64,000 bases of DNA. Source: Vitellaria paradoxa (Eukaryota > Streptophyta > Magnoliopsida > Ericales > Sapotaceae). Below, one piece after another: positions 11,855 to 23,761 of the stretch. The number at the start of each line of letters is the position of its first letter. Position 1 is the first letter of the stretch. The notes under the pieces were generated by a model, which saw only the letters and a program-made list of their open reading frames with translations, searched no databases and was not told where the DNA came from. Both the position numbers and the translations under genes were made by a program. The DNA is taken from the NCBI GenBank assembly GCA_019916065.1, contig CM034241.1, positions 17,783,228 to 17,847,227 on the forward strand, given 5' to 3'.

Positions 11855-12545
11855 CACTACAAGAAAATGTGTTTGCAGTGACAACAAAAGTTGTCACTGA
11901 AAGTATCGCTTTTGTCACAAAAACCTTTTGGTGACGACATCAGTGACGACTGAATGTTGTCACTTATAGTCCCGTTGCTAAAGCCTAATGTGACGACAAT
12001 TTGTTATTGTCACAAAAACTTAGCTTTTAGTGACAAGCGCTTGTTGTCACAGAAAAATTACTTTTTGTGACAATTAAACCCGTCACTAATTGATATTTTT
12101 AGTAATACGAAATCTTGTTACAGAATCCTATAAAGCTGTCACTAAAGATTTTTTCTATTTCTTTGAAATTAAAAAATTTATTTTTTTAGTGACGATATAT
12201 GTTGTCACTAAAAGTGCGTAACAGTTACGAGTGATTGCATTGTCACAAAATGTATTGTCAGTGACACTATTATATTTTGTCACTAAATTATGTAATAGTA
12301 ACAGATGATTTTGTTGTCACAAAAACTATAGCCAGTGGCAATCTTATTTCTTGTCATAAGAGGTACATAATAGTAACGGATAATTTCGTTGTCACAATAA
12401 ATATGTCAAGTGACAATATCTTCCGTCACAAATAATGTGCTTGGTATATAATAAATATAAGATAATGTGACAATTATTTTATCGTCACTTCACTTCTTTT
12501 ATTTATTTATTTTTTTTTTTGTGACAAATATCTTTGTCACTTTGA
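11855..12545. repeat. CACTA subterminal repeats, left end
   Basis: Over 20 short copies of a gtgacaa / ttgtcac motif in both orientations, spaced roughly 15-40 bp, often as ttgtcactaaa or gtgacaa-ttttgtcac pairs. In En/Spm such repeats bind the element-encoded TNPA protein. Confidence 0.8.
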
Positions 12546-12993
12546 ATAATTTGCAATTTTACATTAAACTTTATAATTTAAAATTTTCAGATTTAAAGTT
12601 AATTCTGGCTAGTAAATAACTTTTAATAAAGAAATTTAAGTAAATAAAATGCATACGTTATATAAAAATTTAAAAGTTTCCAATACATAAATTTGTTATA
12701 ATAATAGCCAATAAAAAGTTTTACTGTACTCCAATGATGATTGTCTCTACTGTACTACAATTAATGATAAAGGCATAATAAAAAATATTTGAAACTAAAT
12801 ATCCTAAAGTTGCCAGAAGCAGCTTCAAATTGGCAATATCATCAAGTATCCTGTAAAAAATAAAAAAAAAAATCAACATACAAAAGAAAAAGTAAGTGTT
12901 CAACATGTTTTATATTAAGCATGCTCAATTCCAACGTAAGTGAAATTAAAAAATTTTCAAATTAGAAAATAGAAAAGTAGACTTAACTCTTAC

Positions 12994-13086
12994 CGTTGAC
13001 TCCTCAACTTCAGCAAAAGACTTTGTACCACAAGTATACTTGGTTACCAGTTTAGATTTATTTGTCGTGTTTCTTTTGCTCACTTT
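12994..13086 (-). pseudogene. CACTA Transposase_24-like exon
   Basis: A 93-bp exon bounded by ttgcag and gtaaga on the minus strand. It encodes 31 residues with the pattern NKSKL, then YTCGTKSFAEVEES. This resembles the NK-NR-K / HT-G-KSFA-EE core of Transposase_24 (PF03004), found in plant Ptta/En/Spm elements. Another possible exon, 13796 to about 13865 (minus), encodes a helical HKNAIFDKILKNRERILQQ before a gtatg donor. The full gene is not recoverable by eye, and the function in transposition is inferred from the family only. Confidence 0.5.
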
Positions 13087-14632
13087 CTGCAATATAAATT
13101 TAAATGTCATGCATACCGTATCAAGTTGTTTAGTTTTCAATTTTTTTTTTTTTTGAAATGTGACCAAAGATTCGAATCACTCTTGTGAAAACAAGACAAA
13201 ACCATAATTGAGAAACATAACCTTGACCACTAACCAATGTTGATAAATATCTAAGTGGCATAACACAAAGAGGCCAATTTTTTTTGCTGGTGTGGGTTCA
13301 ATAGTTTAACTCTTGTAATGCTTTCTTTCTCAGTATTAGAAATAAGGAACAAGAAATTTAATGTTATATTTTAGCCACTAGGAGTATTTCAATTGTTGGT
13401 CTTTTCTTTACAGGAACCAATAATTGTGGTATGTTAGAAATCTTTCTCAATATTTGATTGTAAAATTTTTATCATTCACAACACATTAGACCTGACTTCC
13501 TCAAAGAATCTATCAAATGTCAGCCAAACAAGAAAACATGACCTACCAAAAAAAAAAAAAAGAGAAAACTTGATTTGTCCATCATGAAATATTAACAATT
13601 CCGTTTTTGATAATTTCATTAGTGACCCCTAGGCCATGAATATTTGGTCCTTGAATGGTTCCCACATTGACCTCGTAATATGTTCTAATTTGACTCAAAA
13701 TGAAACTAGTCCTTGATAGGTTGAGATTCAATTCCATCAATAATGATAACGATGATGATGAAAAAAAATGGGAGTTAAGTGCACAAGAAACATACCTGTT
13801 GTAGAATCCTTTCTCTGTTCTTCAGAATTTTGTCAAATATTGCATTTTTGTGTAACTCATCGAATCAGTCAGTAGATATATATAAATATACACACTCTAT
13901 TATTTCTAGATAAATATAACATATTTATAGAGAAGAAGCCAAAGTGATGTCTATCATGTACACTAGATATGTGCACAAATTCATGAAGTAAATAACATTT
14001 TGAAGCTATAACCACATAAAACTAACCTCTTCCAAAAAAGTCAACCATAATTAATATGCGATATATTTTATTATATTCAATTAAGTTTTTAAAAAAAATA
14101 GTAAAATTAAATATTTTATTAAAATAAAAATTAATAACTGTAAGTCTTTTAACAAAATTGCATTTCACAATCTTGACAAAAATGTAAGGATTACTTCTCC
14201 CATTATTTACAGCCCTGCACTAAACTTGATGATTCATTGCAATGAATAACAATGTATGGAGCTCTCTAATACATGCAGTGTTCTATCTTTGAGTGCGTTG
14301 AAACCAGAGATAACTTAATCTTCTAGAGGAGTCAAATTCAAACCAAAAATGCGACTCAACTCTAAATTTGTCATACATTTTAAGCTAGTAAGCTGCTACA
14401 TGAACCACATATATGGTATGATTATCAGATCAAATCACTCAATCTAAGTAAGAAACATGTTTGAATGATTTCTTTTTTCCTGAACAGTAGGGATCTAACA
14501 TATTGTTCTATTGAGCATACCATTACTAGTAAGCTGATATACAACCACTTGGTATTTATCTAAAAATCTATTCATAATAGAAAATGTGAACACTTCATCC
14601 AACAAAAAAAAATTAATAATTCAGAAATCTTT

Positions 14633-14649
14633 TTTTTTTAAGTAAGTAA
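14633..14649 (-). mobile_element. Tail-only LINE insertion (17 bp)
   Basis: The insert reads ttacttactt plus A-run on the minus strand, close to the cttacttacc-A end of the LINE at 15508. It is flanked by 15-bp duplications aattcagaaatcttt (14618-14632 and 14650-14664). It lies inside the CACTA element. Confidence 0.55.
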
Positions 14650-14774
14650 AATTCAGAAATCTTTGTAACCATTCTTTGACCTTTTTGGAGCACAAGACCC
14701 ATTCTTCTCTTGGGCATGTGTTTCATACATATCACACATCACTAAGGAAACAAGTATGCAAAGATCTTTTCAAG

Positions 14775-14884
14775 GATTAATGCTTCTGATAATTTTCTTA
14801 ACTTCACTGCCAGTGTATTCCTGCTTTTGATTAATGCTTCTGATAATTTTCTTAACTTCACTGCCAGTGTATTCTTGCTTTTGA
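14775..14884. repeat. Tandem duplication, 54-bp unit, two copies
   Basis: gattaatgcttctgataatt begins at 14775 and again at 14829. The two units are almost identical (one visible C/T difference), suggesting a recent local duplication. Confidence 0.85.
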
Positions 14885-15507
14885 TCTACTTATCCTTTTT
14901 GATAGGGTGATTATGTTAATTTTTTTTGTGTGCTGCATAGGAGTTCATCTCAAGGATTTCTGATTCTTTAAAGGTTCACAAATTTAAATTGTAGTGTTGT
15001 CCTTGAAAATATTTAGCTTTTATAGTTGCATGAATATTGTTTGGGGTGTTTGCTTTTAATGAAAGGACTTTTGTGACTAGTGTACACAGTTGTTTTTCCT
15101 CGTACAATTAGACCATGTGCAATTATGTCTAGAAAACATATCAAGTGACAAATCTACACTAGCAAAAGATGCTATTTTGGTGGTTGAACTATATAACGAT
15201 TTTCATAATTGAAGCGCTTTTCATTTAGTGGATGTCTCTTGCCTTATCATATGGAACCTATTGTTAGTATTAAAAGTTTCTTAGCTAATTAGCTGAGACT
15301 TTCAATGAATAAGTTGAAGATACAGAAAAAAGAAGAATGAAAAAATTGATAATTGAGTTAATGATCAATGAAAAGAAAGTAGCCTTTCATCTGTACTTCA
15401 GTTAAGTATAAAAAATTAGGGCAACCAAGTACATGTGCTTAAAATACAAAAATACCCACTCAAAAATAATTAACACTCTCCCTCAAGCTAGAGCATCAAA
15501 TATGCCT

Positions 15508-18202
15508 TTTCTTCAAGCAAAAAGCTAGAGATAATTCCATTAAGCTGGGGGATCAAAACACTTCTTATTTCCATAAAAAAGTTAAAGCCCATTGTTCTAG
15601 AAATAAAATTCTTTCAATTCAAGATGATCAAGGAGAGAGACATGAGGATTATGAGGTGGTCAAATCTACTTTCATTGAGTTTTACAAACGGCTTTTGGGT
15701 ACACCTTTCCAATACCCGCAAGATGCAAAGGGTTATATGGACAGCATTATGCAAACAAATCTGCCTTCGGAAGTAATGACATCTCTTGATTCCATGGTCA
15801 CGGATGAACAAATAAAGAACACCCTATTTTCTCTGCCAAGTCATAAAGCTCCAGGTCCAGATGGGTTCACCCCACACTTCTTTAAAAAAGCTTGGAATAT
15901 TGTTGGGAATGATGTCCTTGATGCTGTTAGATCCTTCTTCAGATCAGGGAAACTGCTAAAGGAGGTAAATTCCACTGTTATTGCTCTAGTCCCAAAGACT
16001 CCTAATCCAAGCAAGGTGACAGACTATCGTCCTATTTCTTGCTGCACTACAATTTACAAATGCATCTCAAAAATTATTGCTAATAGGCTCAAGGTGTTGA
16101 TGCCTCTTATAATTAGCCCTTCTCAAGCAACTTTTGTTAAAGGCAGATCAATTACAGATCAAATTTTACTTATGCATGAGCTAGTGCAGAATTATCACAG
16201 AAAGAACATGTCACCTATGAGTGCATTGAAGATAGATTTAATGAAAGCTTTTGACTCAATCTCATGGAACCTCATCCTGGATTCTTTGCAAGCACTCAAA
16301 TTGCCGGATAGGATTATCACATGGATTAAAGCTTGTATCACCTCTCCTCAATTCTCAATCTCAATGAATGGGACTTTAGAAGGCTATTTCCATGGTGCTA
16401 GAGGCCTACGGCAGGGAGACCCACTATGCCCATATCTGTTCATTACAATTATGGAATTTTTCTCAAGGCTTCTCAACAAGATGGTAAAGGGGAGTAATTT
16501 CACTTATCAACCAAAATGCTTAAACCCTCTCATCAATCATATTTGCTTTGCAGATGATTTGTTCATTCTATGCACTCCTAATGTCTCTTCTTTCCAGATT
16601 GTCCATGATGCACTCAAGGAGTTCCACAAATACTCGAGATTGCAACCTAATGGCACAAAAAGTAAAGTTTATATTTCCGGAGTCAATGATCAAGAAAAGC
16701 ACAACTTATGCTCCATTCTCGGAATTCAGCTTGGAGACCTTCCAGTAAAATATTTATGAGTGCCTTTGATCTCAACCAAGCTCAAACATGAAGATTGCAA
16801 GGAGTTGACTGATAAGGTCACAAGGAGAGTTAAAAGTTGGACCGCAAAGCACCTATTCTATGTGAGTAGAGTGGTACTCATCAAAGTAATCCTATTTAGT
16901 ATACAAGTCTTTTGGAGTATGCACTTTGTTTTGCCAAAGAATGTATGCACGGCCATTGAACAAGTTCTTTGGAGATTCTTGTGGTCTGGTGTGGAGCTAA
17001 AGCAAAGGGGAAGCAAAGTTGCATGGGAAGAAGTCTGCAAGACAAGAAAGGAATGCGGCCTTGGAATAAGGAAGCTTGAAGAATGGAACAAAGCTTCTAT
17101 GATGAGACATATATTGGCCTTGTGTACTAGGAAGACCTCTCTTTGGGTGGAAGGGTGCTACTCCAATCTCCTCAAAGGGAAGTGTTTTTGGGAAGCTAAG
17201 CCACCAATGGATTGTTTATGGACATGGAGGAAGTTGCTAAAGCTAAGGGAAATAGCACAAAGGATTTCAAAGTATAAAATTGGCAATGGAGATTCTTTAT
17301 TATTGTGGTTTGCTAATTGGCACCCTCTTGGCCCACTCATCCCTAAATATGGTCCAAGGATTGCGTATGATGCCGGACTACCAAAGAATGCCAAAGTTTC
17401 AAGAATTGTGGAGAATGGCAAATGGAATTGGCCTTACCCATGTACATGGGAGCTAAGGGAGATCATTCTTGAACATCCACTTGACTACTTCCCTAGCACC
17501 AATTCGGGTGACAAATTCATTTGGATTACTTCAAGGAGAGGGGAATACACGGCAGCTTCTACTTGGAAGGCCATCCGAGCAAGAAAGAGCAAAGTAAATT
17601 GGAGTCGACTAGTTTGGTATGGAAACCACATTTCCAGATTTAGCTTCATCTTTTGGCTTGCAATCAAAGGTAGACTTAACACCAAAGATCAAATGCTTAG
17701 GTGGGGATTGAATATTGATCCATCGTGTGTCTTATGCGGTAACGAGCTTGAATCATTGGATCATCTCTTCTTCCAATGTCCATTTGCAGCTGATTTGAGA
17801 TCCATAGTGATGGGAAGATGCTTTATCTCAAAAGTCAACCAAACATGGGAAGCCGAAGTCCAATGGGCCTTGGGAAAGTTTAGTGAGAAGCAACCTAGCA
17901 ATACACTTTGCAAAACCGTATGGGCTGGTATGATCTATCACCTATGGGGAGAAAGGAATGCAAGAATCTTTAAGACCAAGGCATCCATGGTTACAACTAT
18001 TGTGAAGAAAATAGAGCAAGTAGCTAAAGCCAAATTCTCAAGTCAATCCCTAAACATGGCTAATGTAAATGTTAGCTTAATGTATAGTTGGGGAATCCAT
18101 ATGTAGCTTACTTTGTATGGCTTGATTCGGGGGTATGCCCCCTTGATATTGTACATAAATTTTTCCATTAATCCAAATATAAACTTACTTACCAAAAAAA
18201 AA
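15508..18202 (+). mobile_element. 5'-truncated LINE (L1 type)
   Basis: A 2,695-bp insertion flanked by 16-bp duplications agcatcaaatatgcct (15492-15507 and 18203-18218). It ends in acttacttacc plus ten A. Only the 3' part of ORF2 is present (linker, RT and C-terminal zinc domain); the endonuclease was lost by 5' truncation. It lies inside the CACTA element. Confidence 0.93.
15509..18106 (+). pseudogene. LINE ORF2 (reverse transcriptase), 5'-truncated, one stop
   Basis: Open in one frame across the insert apart from a single TGA at 16757-16759, where related LINEs have Gly in a KYLGVPL motif. Domain order: a pre-RT segment with GDQNTSYFH; RT fingers HKAPGPDGF and YRPISC; palm motif LKIDLMKAFDSISW; LRQGDPLCPYLF; CFADDLFIL (the FADD catalytic pair); then the zf-RVT domain FWLAIKGRLNTKDQM and CVLCGNELESLDHLFFQC. 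The near-intact frame suggests a fairly recent insertion. It has no start of its own because the 5' half is missing. Confidence 0.9.
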
Positions 18203-18814
18203 AGCATCAAATATGCCTAACTTGGAGTAATCAGATTGCCAATCAGGTTAGCATTGTAAAAGTCTCAATTTTTTATTGGTCTGAATAGAAACTACCTTTC
18301 CTATATAAACTAATGCCTGTCTGCAACAAATGAAATTTTTGTTTTTTAATACTTAAACTTACTTTTCTTTTTCAGCATATATTGTTCAAAAGAGTGTTGG
18401 AATGCAAGGTTCCTCTAAAAAAATCAAAATTTCTGTAAGTAAAGCAAAGGCTAATAAAGAGGCTTGGAAGTCATTCTCAAATATAATCTAGGCAGCCTCA
18501 AACCAATAGAATGCATAATCCTTTGAGTTGCTTTTACGAATAAATCAAACAAAAGAGAGGGGCCCAAACAATACACAATAATTCCATAACTCAGATCAAG
18601 CAAATAGATTCAAACACAAACTAATTTTACATAAATAAGAACACAACAGGAAACCCCAAAAATTAAAAACAAATAATCATATGTACACAAAGATAAATTC
18701 TAAGGTTTCATATGTATAAAAAAACATACATAAGGTGAGAGAGAGAAAGGAAGAGGTTGGGACCTGGAGAGAGGAGGTAAGGAGAACAATCAACAACAGT
18801 GGGGCAAGCAGAAG

Positions 18815-18975
18815 AACGGACGTGCCGCTGGCTAGGGTTTGAGGCTGGTTGCGATGGTGGCACGTTGAGTGCCGAAGAATGGAGGTGCCGCTGGCAGGGC
18901 TTTGAGGCTGGCTGCGGTGGAGGTGCATTGAGTGCCGAAGAACGAAGGTGCCGCTAGGTGGGCTTCAAGGCTAAA
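18815..18975. repeat. Imperfect tandem repeat (about 65-bp unit, 2.5 copies) in the CACTA right arm
   Basis: Units around ggtgccgctggc...tttgaggctgg...gagtgccgaagaa recur from about 18818, 18882 and 18946. It is GC-richer than its surroundings. It may be the leader or promoter side of the CACTA gene on the minus strand; no protein is supported. Confidence 0.6.
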
Positions 18976-19129
18976 GCTCTCGCGGCTGGAGGTTTAATTT
19001 TACTTTGTGAATTTTGGATTTTGGGAGGGCAGTACGTAAAGAAGAAAGTACAGGTGTCGGGTTTAATTTAAGTTTTAAATGTTTAATTAATAAGATTATT
19101 TATTTCTTAATAATTATTTATAAAATTTT

Positions 19130-19455
19130 ATTTTTGTGACAATAAAACTTGTCACTAAATATGTTTTAGTAATGGAAAAAATAATTTGTCACAATAGAAA
19201 ATTTTAATCTCGCCAAAGTGATATTTCTTACCAATCCTTCTTCTAACTTTTAGTGACATGATTCAGTGACAACAAATAATTTTCTCACTAAATATTAATC
19301 CTTCAGTGACAATTTATATTCATTGTCACAAAAAAAATTATAAAATATATATTTAGTGACAACATAAAAATTTTGTCACTAAAATAATATTTATTGTGAC
19401 AAGATTTTTCATTGTCACAGAAAACTTGTCACTATAGCTTGCTTTTCTTATAGTG
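19130..19455. repeat. CACTA subterminal repeats, right end
   Basis: About fifteen gtgacaa / ttgtcac copies in both orientations, mirroring the left end and finishing in the inverted CACTATAAGAAAA terminus. Confidence 0.8.
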
Positions 19456-19486
19456 ATTGTGTGATTCTATTATGTAACCACAATAT

Positions 19487-19943
19487 GGGTGCGTTTGAAG
19501 TAATAAAAAAACAAGATAAATTCAGATAAAACGTGGTTTTAGGTTAATTTTGGCACCCTTTTTGGAGATGAATAATGGCAACCCATGGGAACGGTTTCCC
19601 CAAAACTTTTCTCATAGATTCAAAAAATTAACACTCAATAATCTGCTTTATATACGCACAACGCCAAAACTGTGTGAACAGTTTTTCAAATTCGTTCCCA
19701 CTGATTTAAAAAAATTTGTATAAAATAGCGATAATGGTACTTGTTTGAAAGCTTTCGACCCGAATAATATATTGTCAAAAAAATTTATGCATTCGGTTAA
19801 CCTCCTTTTCAGATTTTTTGTATTTTTTTTAGCGAAATATTGAAATATTTTGTAATTAGTAAAGGTGGAAATTTGAATGATTTATAGAGGTTGTTAGAAA
19901 TTTATTTTGTTTGTTAGAGTTTGTTGTTACGCCAAACACACAC
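19487..19943. mobile_element. MITE, Tourist-like (457 bp)
   Basis: Starts gggtgcgtttgaagtaa and ends with the imperfect inverse of the same (13 of 17 match). The 3-bp duplication tat (19484-19486, 19944-19946) and G-start with GTTTG in the termini suit PIF/Harbinger-type MITEs. It sits inside the old copia 3' LTR, which reads on across it. No coding. Confidence 0.6.
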
Positions 19944-20039
19944 TATACCTTGTAACTTGTATATAATAGGTGTCATCCTAATGTAAGGATTGTACAGAAA
20001 GTTTTTTGTTTAATTGTTATTTAGTCATAAACCCATTCA
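19944..20039 (+). repeat. 3' LTR of old copia, right piece
   Basis: Matches 262-357 of the 5' LTR (cttgtatataataggtgtca, then gtaaggat and the ccattca end). It marks the right edge of the old copia element. Confidence 0.75.
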
Positions 20040-20678
20040 TTCCCATCTTCGTCTCCGTTTACCAGCCAAGCATAATACTAATTATAAATCATATATTATA
20101 TATATAAAATAAATATTAAAAACTATTATATATATTAAATAAATATTAAAAATTATATATATATATTAATAAATAAGTATTTAAATAAGTATGGGAATGG
20201 AGACTGTCATACCCGTCTCTGTCTCTGCTCAGAAAATACCTTAAAATTCTCATACTTGTCCCCGTCTCTGTTATTAGTATCTCTATATCCTCCCCGAGTG
20301 GGTATCCATCTGGTACAGATAATTTTGACATCTCTAATTCACACATTTTTAATCCCAAAAAGTCATGAATGCATCCAAACCGTTGGATTTTAATATAGCT
20401 GCCACTGAGCTTAAGTTTCTGAGATAATATTAAAACTAATTGTTAGCTTCCCAAATCCTAAATAAAGATAAAAGGGAGTATAAAATTTAAATTTATTTTT
20501 TTTTGTTTAGATTAAAAATATAAAAGAGTGAAGAGACACTTTTAATAAATTAACATTTAATTTTTGTTATAAATTTCATACTATTTTCTTTTTCTTTTCT
20601 CTATAATTGAAATTGGAGAATTAATTTCAACTATTTTTCCTTCAAAATTTGTTTATTAAGGATATGACGAGGTAAGTA

Positions 20679-20680
<2 letters not shown>

Positions 20681-20753
<73 letters not shown>
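20681..20753. repeat. (GA)n microsatellite
   Basis: An uninterrupted GA run of about 36 dinucleotides. Confidence 0.95.
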
Positions 20754-20757
<4 letters not shown>

Positions 20758-20943
20758 ATAAAAATTTAAATGGCAAATTACCCTGTGTAATTTATTCCAA
20801 ATCTCATTTTAGGACGTGTACTTTTAATTATAACAATTAAACTTGAAGGTATCTTTATATCATGAATTTTAAATCAATAGTTATAAGATTAAATTACATA
20901 TTAAAATAAAAGAGAGAAAAAGTTAAATTATGTTGTACTTAAG

Positions 20944-21393
20944 GATAGAACCAGGAATTTAGTAAGGAAGGAGCCAAGTTCTATACATTTTAATATTTCT
21001 CCCCTAGCTTCAAAAATATAATCATAGATCATGTGCTTGAAGAAAATAAGCAAATTTATAAATTTAATATTTCTTCCCTTATCTCAAAAATATAATTATA
21101 GATAATGTGCTTAAAAAACCAAGCAAATATATAAATTTAATATTTCTCCCCCAATCTCAAAAATATAATTATAGATCATATGTTTAAAAAAATCAAGCAA
21201 ATATATAAAGTCTATTTACAAATTAGCTTAAAAATTATTCAATTAAGTAGATTAAAATATCAATAGCCCAACTCATGGATTAAGGCCAGTAATTTATTAG
21301 TGATCTAATTCATGAATCAAGTTTCAAATTAAGTCTCATATTTTATTAACGGTATAAAATAAAAAGGTTGAAGTGGTCATATTTAAAAAAATA

Positions 21394-21426
<33 letters not shown>

Positions 21427-21512
21427 TTCTATATACAATTGTACTATATATTTTTTTTCTTCAAAAGTTGGGGGCCGCGTCCCCTTTAGGCAAGCTGTAG
21501 TTCTGTCCATGA
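20944..21512. repeat. Possible non-autonomous element with triplicated unit
   Basis: Three diverged copies of a roughly 75-bp unit (ttaatatttctccc, then ctcaaaaatataattatag, then aagcaaatatataaa) lie at about 20990, 21064 and 21137. They sit between ggatagaaccaggaattt on the left and ctgtagttctgtcc on the right, weakly inverted copies of each other. An AT microsatellite (21391-21426) lies within. The terminal repeats are too weak to assign a superfamily. Confidence 0.35.
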
Positions 21513-23761
21513 TGATAATACGTGAACATTTTTCAATAATTATATTTATAGAGTCCTTACTTAGAAGAATAGTAGAGTTATTATTTATGACGGACTTCTA
21601 ATAATTAATTTTTGTTGTGATTTCAAATCAATCCTGCTAAACTATTCAAATTTGCAATAAAAATTCACTTGTAAATTAACAAAATTATTTTTGAATTTTT
21701 TTTAAATAAAAAACACAAAATTTTTTGATAAAAAATTCATAAATAAAAACCCAATTTAAAATTCGTTCCAAATATGGACTTTTTAAAACTTAATTTGAAA
21801 TTTTGTATTAACGGGTGACGTGATTATTTTTAAGAGGTAATTAAAAAAAGTAAAAAAACTTATTTCTCATTATTATTTGTGTTAAAAAATTTAACTCTTA
21901 TCCACTATTTATCGACGTAGTAATTGATGTGTTCATATTTTGATAAGTTTTGAGAAGTGACTGTTTAATCATGTAAATGAAATATATAAAACAGATAATA
22001 GCGAAGGAGTATAAAATTTTTCACATTTACAACCTAATAAAAGTAGCCACGTGACCATTTAATAAAAAATCTCCAAAGAAAAATGTAGAAAAAAAATTCG
22101 CGCTACAATAAATTAAAAATCGTGAGGATTTAATCATTTTAACTAAAAGGTAAGTTTTGAAATAAGATTTACGATAAAATGTAATAGTATTAAGTATTAT
22201 TTACCTAATTTTAAATACAATTTTTAATTGTTTGGATTAAATACTACAAAAAATAATTTTGTTCAGTAAATTATTTTTTAATTTTTAAAATTTTATATTT
22301 TTGTCAATTAATTTCTTGTTACAATTAAAAAAGTAAGTAATTTTGAATATCTATTTTTTATTTCTTTATTTTTTATTTTCAAATAAATATAAAGTACCAA
22401 ATTGAAATTTGCCATATCAGACGAGGCCTCAATGCGTGTCAGTCAGTTATAGGGCTGCCAAGGCCTTGGGCACTCCATTAATTCACTAGGTGTATTGGGC
22501 TAAAATTCTCACATTGCATAAATACTTTGAATCCCACGAGTATTGTATAATGAGTTTCTAGCCTATCCACTTGTTAGTGAAAAATTAATAGTGGACTAGG
22601 TTTGTGCGTCTCCTAACTTGGGTTGGGCAGTTTGCTATCCTTCGGGTGGGTTCTCCCTTATGGGCGTTGTAATACGCTTATTATAAAAAATAATCTTTTA
22701 GTAATAAAATAAAATACTTGTCTACCAAATAAATATTTAATTTCTCATGCAAGTCAATCATCAAATCATTTTCGTAAATAGTTCATCGTTGAAGCCGTTA
22801 ATCGAAAGAGCGTAATTGGAATAAGTAAAAGATGACTTTATCATTAATGTCAGTAGCTTATTCAAATAAATATATCTTCTTTATATCTCTCTATTTATTG
22901 TTTTATAAGCCGGAGTCTATTAATTGCTTTAAATACACACAGATGATGACTTGATCATAAATACCCTATTCAACTTCAATAAACTCTATCTCTTTTTATC
23001 TTATCGTTCATTTACTAGCTCTATACTAAATTCACGATTATAAATGATTAGCAATAATGCATGCTCATAATACTCTAAACAAAATTAATATTAATTTTTT
23101 TTATATATTTGAAACTTTAGAAAAAAGCTCAAATCAAAAAATAATAATAATCCATGAGCTTTAATTTTTTTCTAAAACTTTAGGTCCTACACCTACTATA
23201 TGCGTTTTGGCCTCTCTCTATCTAATGAATTTTTGATAAACACTACTAAAAAAAAAAAAAACACACACAAATTATGATACATTAATTTGAAAGGCTCAAA
23301 TTTCTAGAAATCATAATTAGAAGAAATTTAAATTAATGGTGGAATCCACTAAAATATGATGAAATTTAAAATACTCATGTTATTTTGAAAGATAAATGTT
23401 AGTGGATTCTACTAAAATAAAAATTAAGTTTGAAAAGTTAAAAATATAAAATAATCTCAATTAGTGAATATAAAAAAATAATTTTTAACCATAAACATTT
23501 TAAAAAATCGGCCTATTTCATTATATAAAATTATTATCAGCAGGTGATCTATTTAGGAAAGATTTTGGATCGACATATTTAAGAAACAGATATGCTCTGC
23601 TTACACCCTCCTCGTTACACCATTGTTTACACCCAAACAAAATGATATTCTTTTGTTCTTTAAAAAAAGAAAAAAAAAAAGGTGGGGTTTCAAATAAAGA
23701 GCGACCTGACGCACTCCCAAATCCATTTCCGCGCTCAGGCAATCCGACTTCGACATCTCCG

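Larger units (their letters stand above)
11855..19455 (-). mobile_element. CACTA (En/Spm) DNA transposon
   Basis: The ends are CACTACAAGAAAA (left) and, inverted, CACTATAAGAAAA (right): 13-bp terminal inverted repeats with one mismatch. A 3-bp target duplication att (11852-11854, 19456-19458) is exactly as expected for CACTA elements. Both ends carry many subterminal copies of GTGACAA/TTGTCAC. One exon resembling Transposase_24 is found on the minus strand, but no TNP2-type DDE transposase was seen, so it is probably non-autonomous or decayed. A LINE (15508-18202) is inserted inside. Most of 13100-15490 and 18220-18670 shows no recognisable coding. Confidence 0.9.
132..20039 (+). mobile_element. 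Ancient Ty1/copia element, shell of a nested cluster
   Basis: The outermost element of the first 20 kb. A 5' LTR of about 226 bp (132-357) is followed directly by an initiator-Met primer site. Gag remnants (421-1005) come next, then half of an RNase H domain (1061-1221). The other half resumes at 11454-11737 after the Sirevirus, followed by a polypurine stretch (about 11761-11770) and a 3' LTR broken by a CACTA element and a MITE. Most of pol between gag and RNase H is missing, so the element had been deleted internally. The exact outer boundary is uncertain because no clear target duplication survives. It is inactive. Confidence 0.75.
20040..23761. other. AT-rich intergenic stretch
   Basis: No gene is supported. 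It holds a GA microsatellite, an AT microsatellite and a possible MITE-like element with a triplicated unit (listed separately). 22420-22680 is less AT-rich and could be an old LTR fragment, but no partner repeat is visible. Confidence 0.5.

Noticed and set aside
12721..12906. 61-residue minus-strand frame in the CACTA element
   Set aside because: Low-complexity, Phe/Ile-rich from AT-rich sequence. The part after the ttacag acceptor might be an exon but no family is recognisable.
21368..21601. 77-residue plus-strand frame
   Set aside because: Built on an AT microsatellite and flanking repeat sequence; no codon or domain support.
22420..22680. Possible solo LTR
   Set aside because: No second copy in the window, no clear TG/CA ends and no target duplication.
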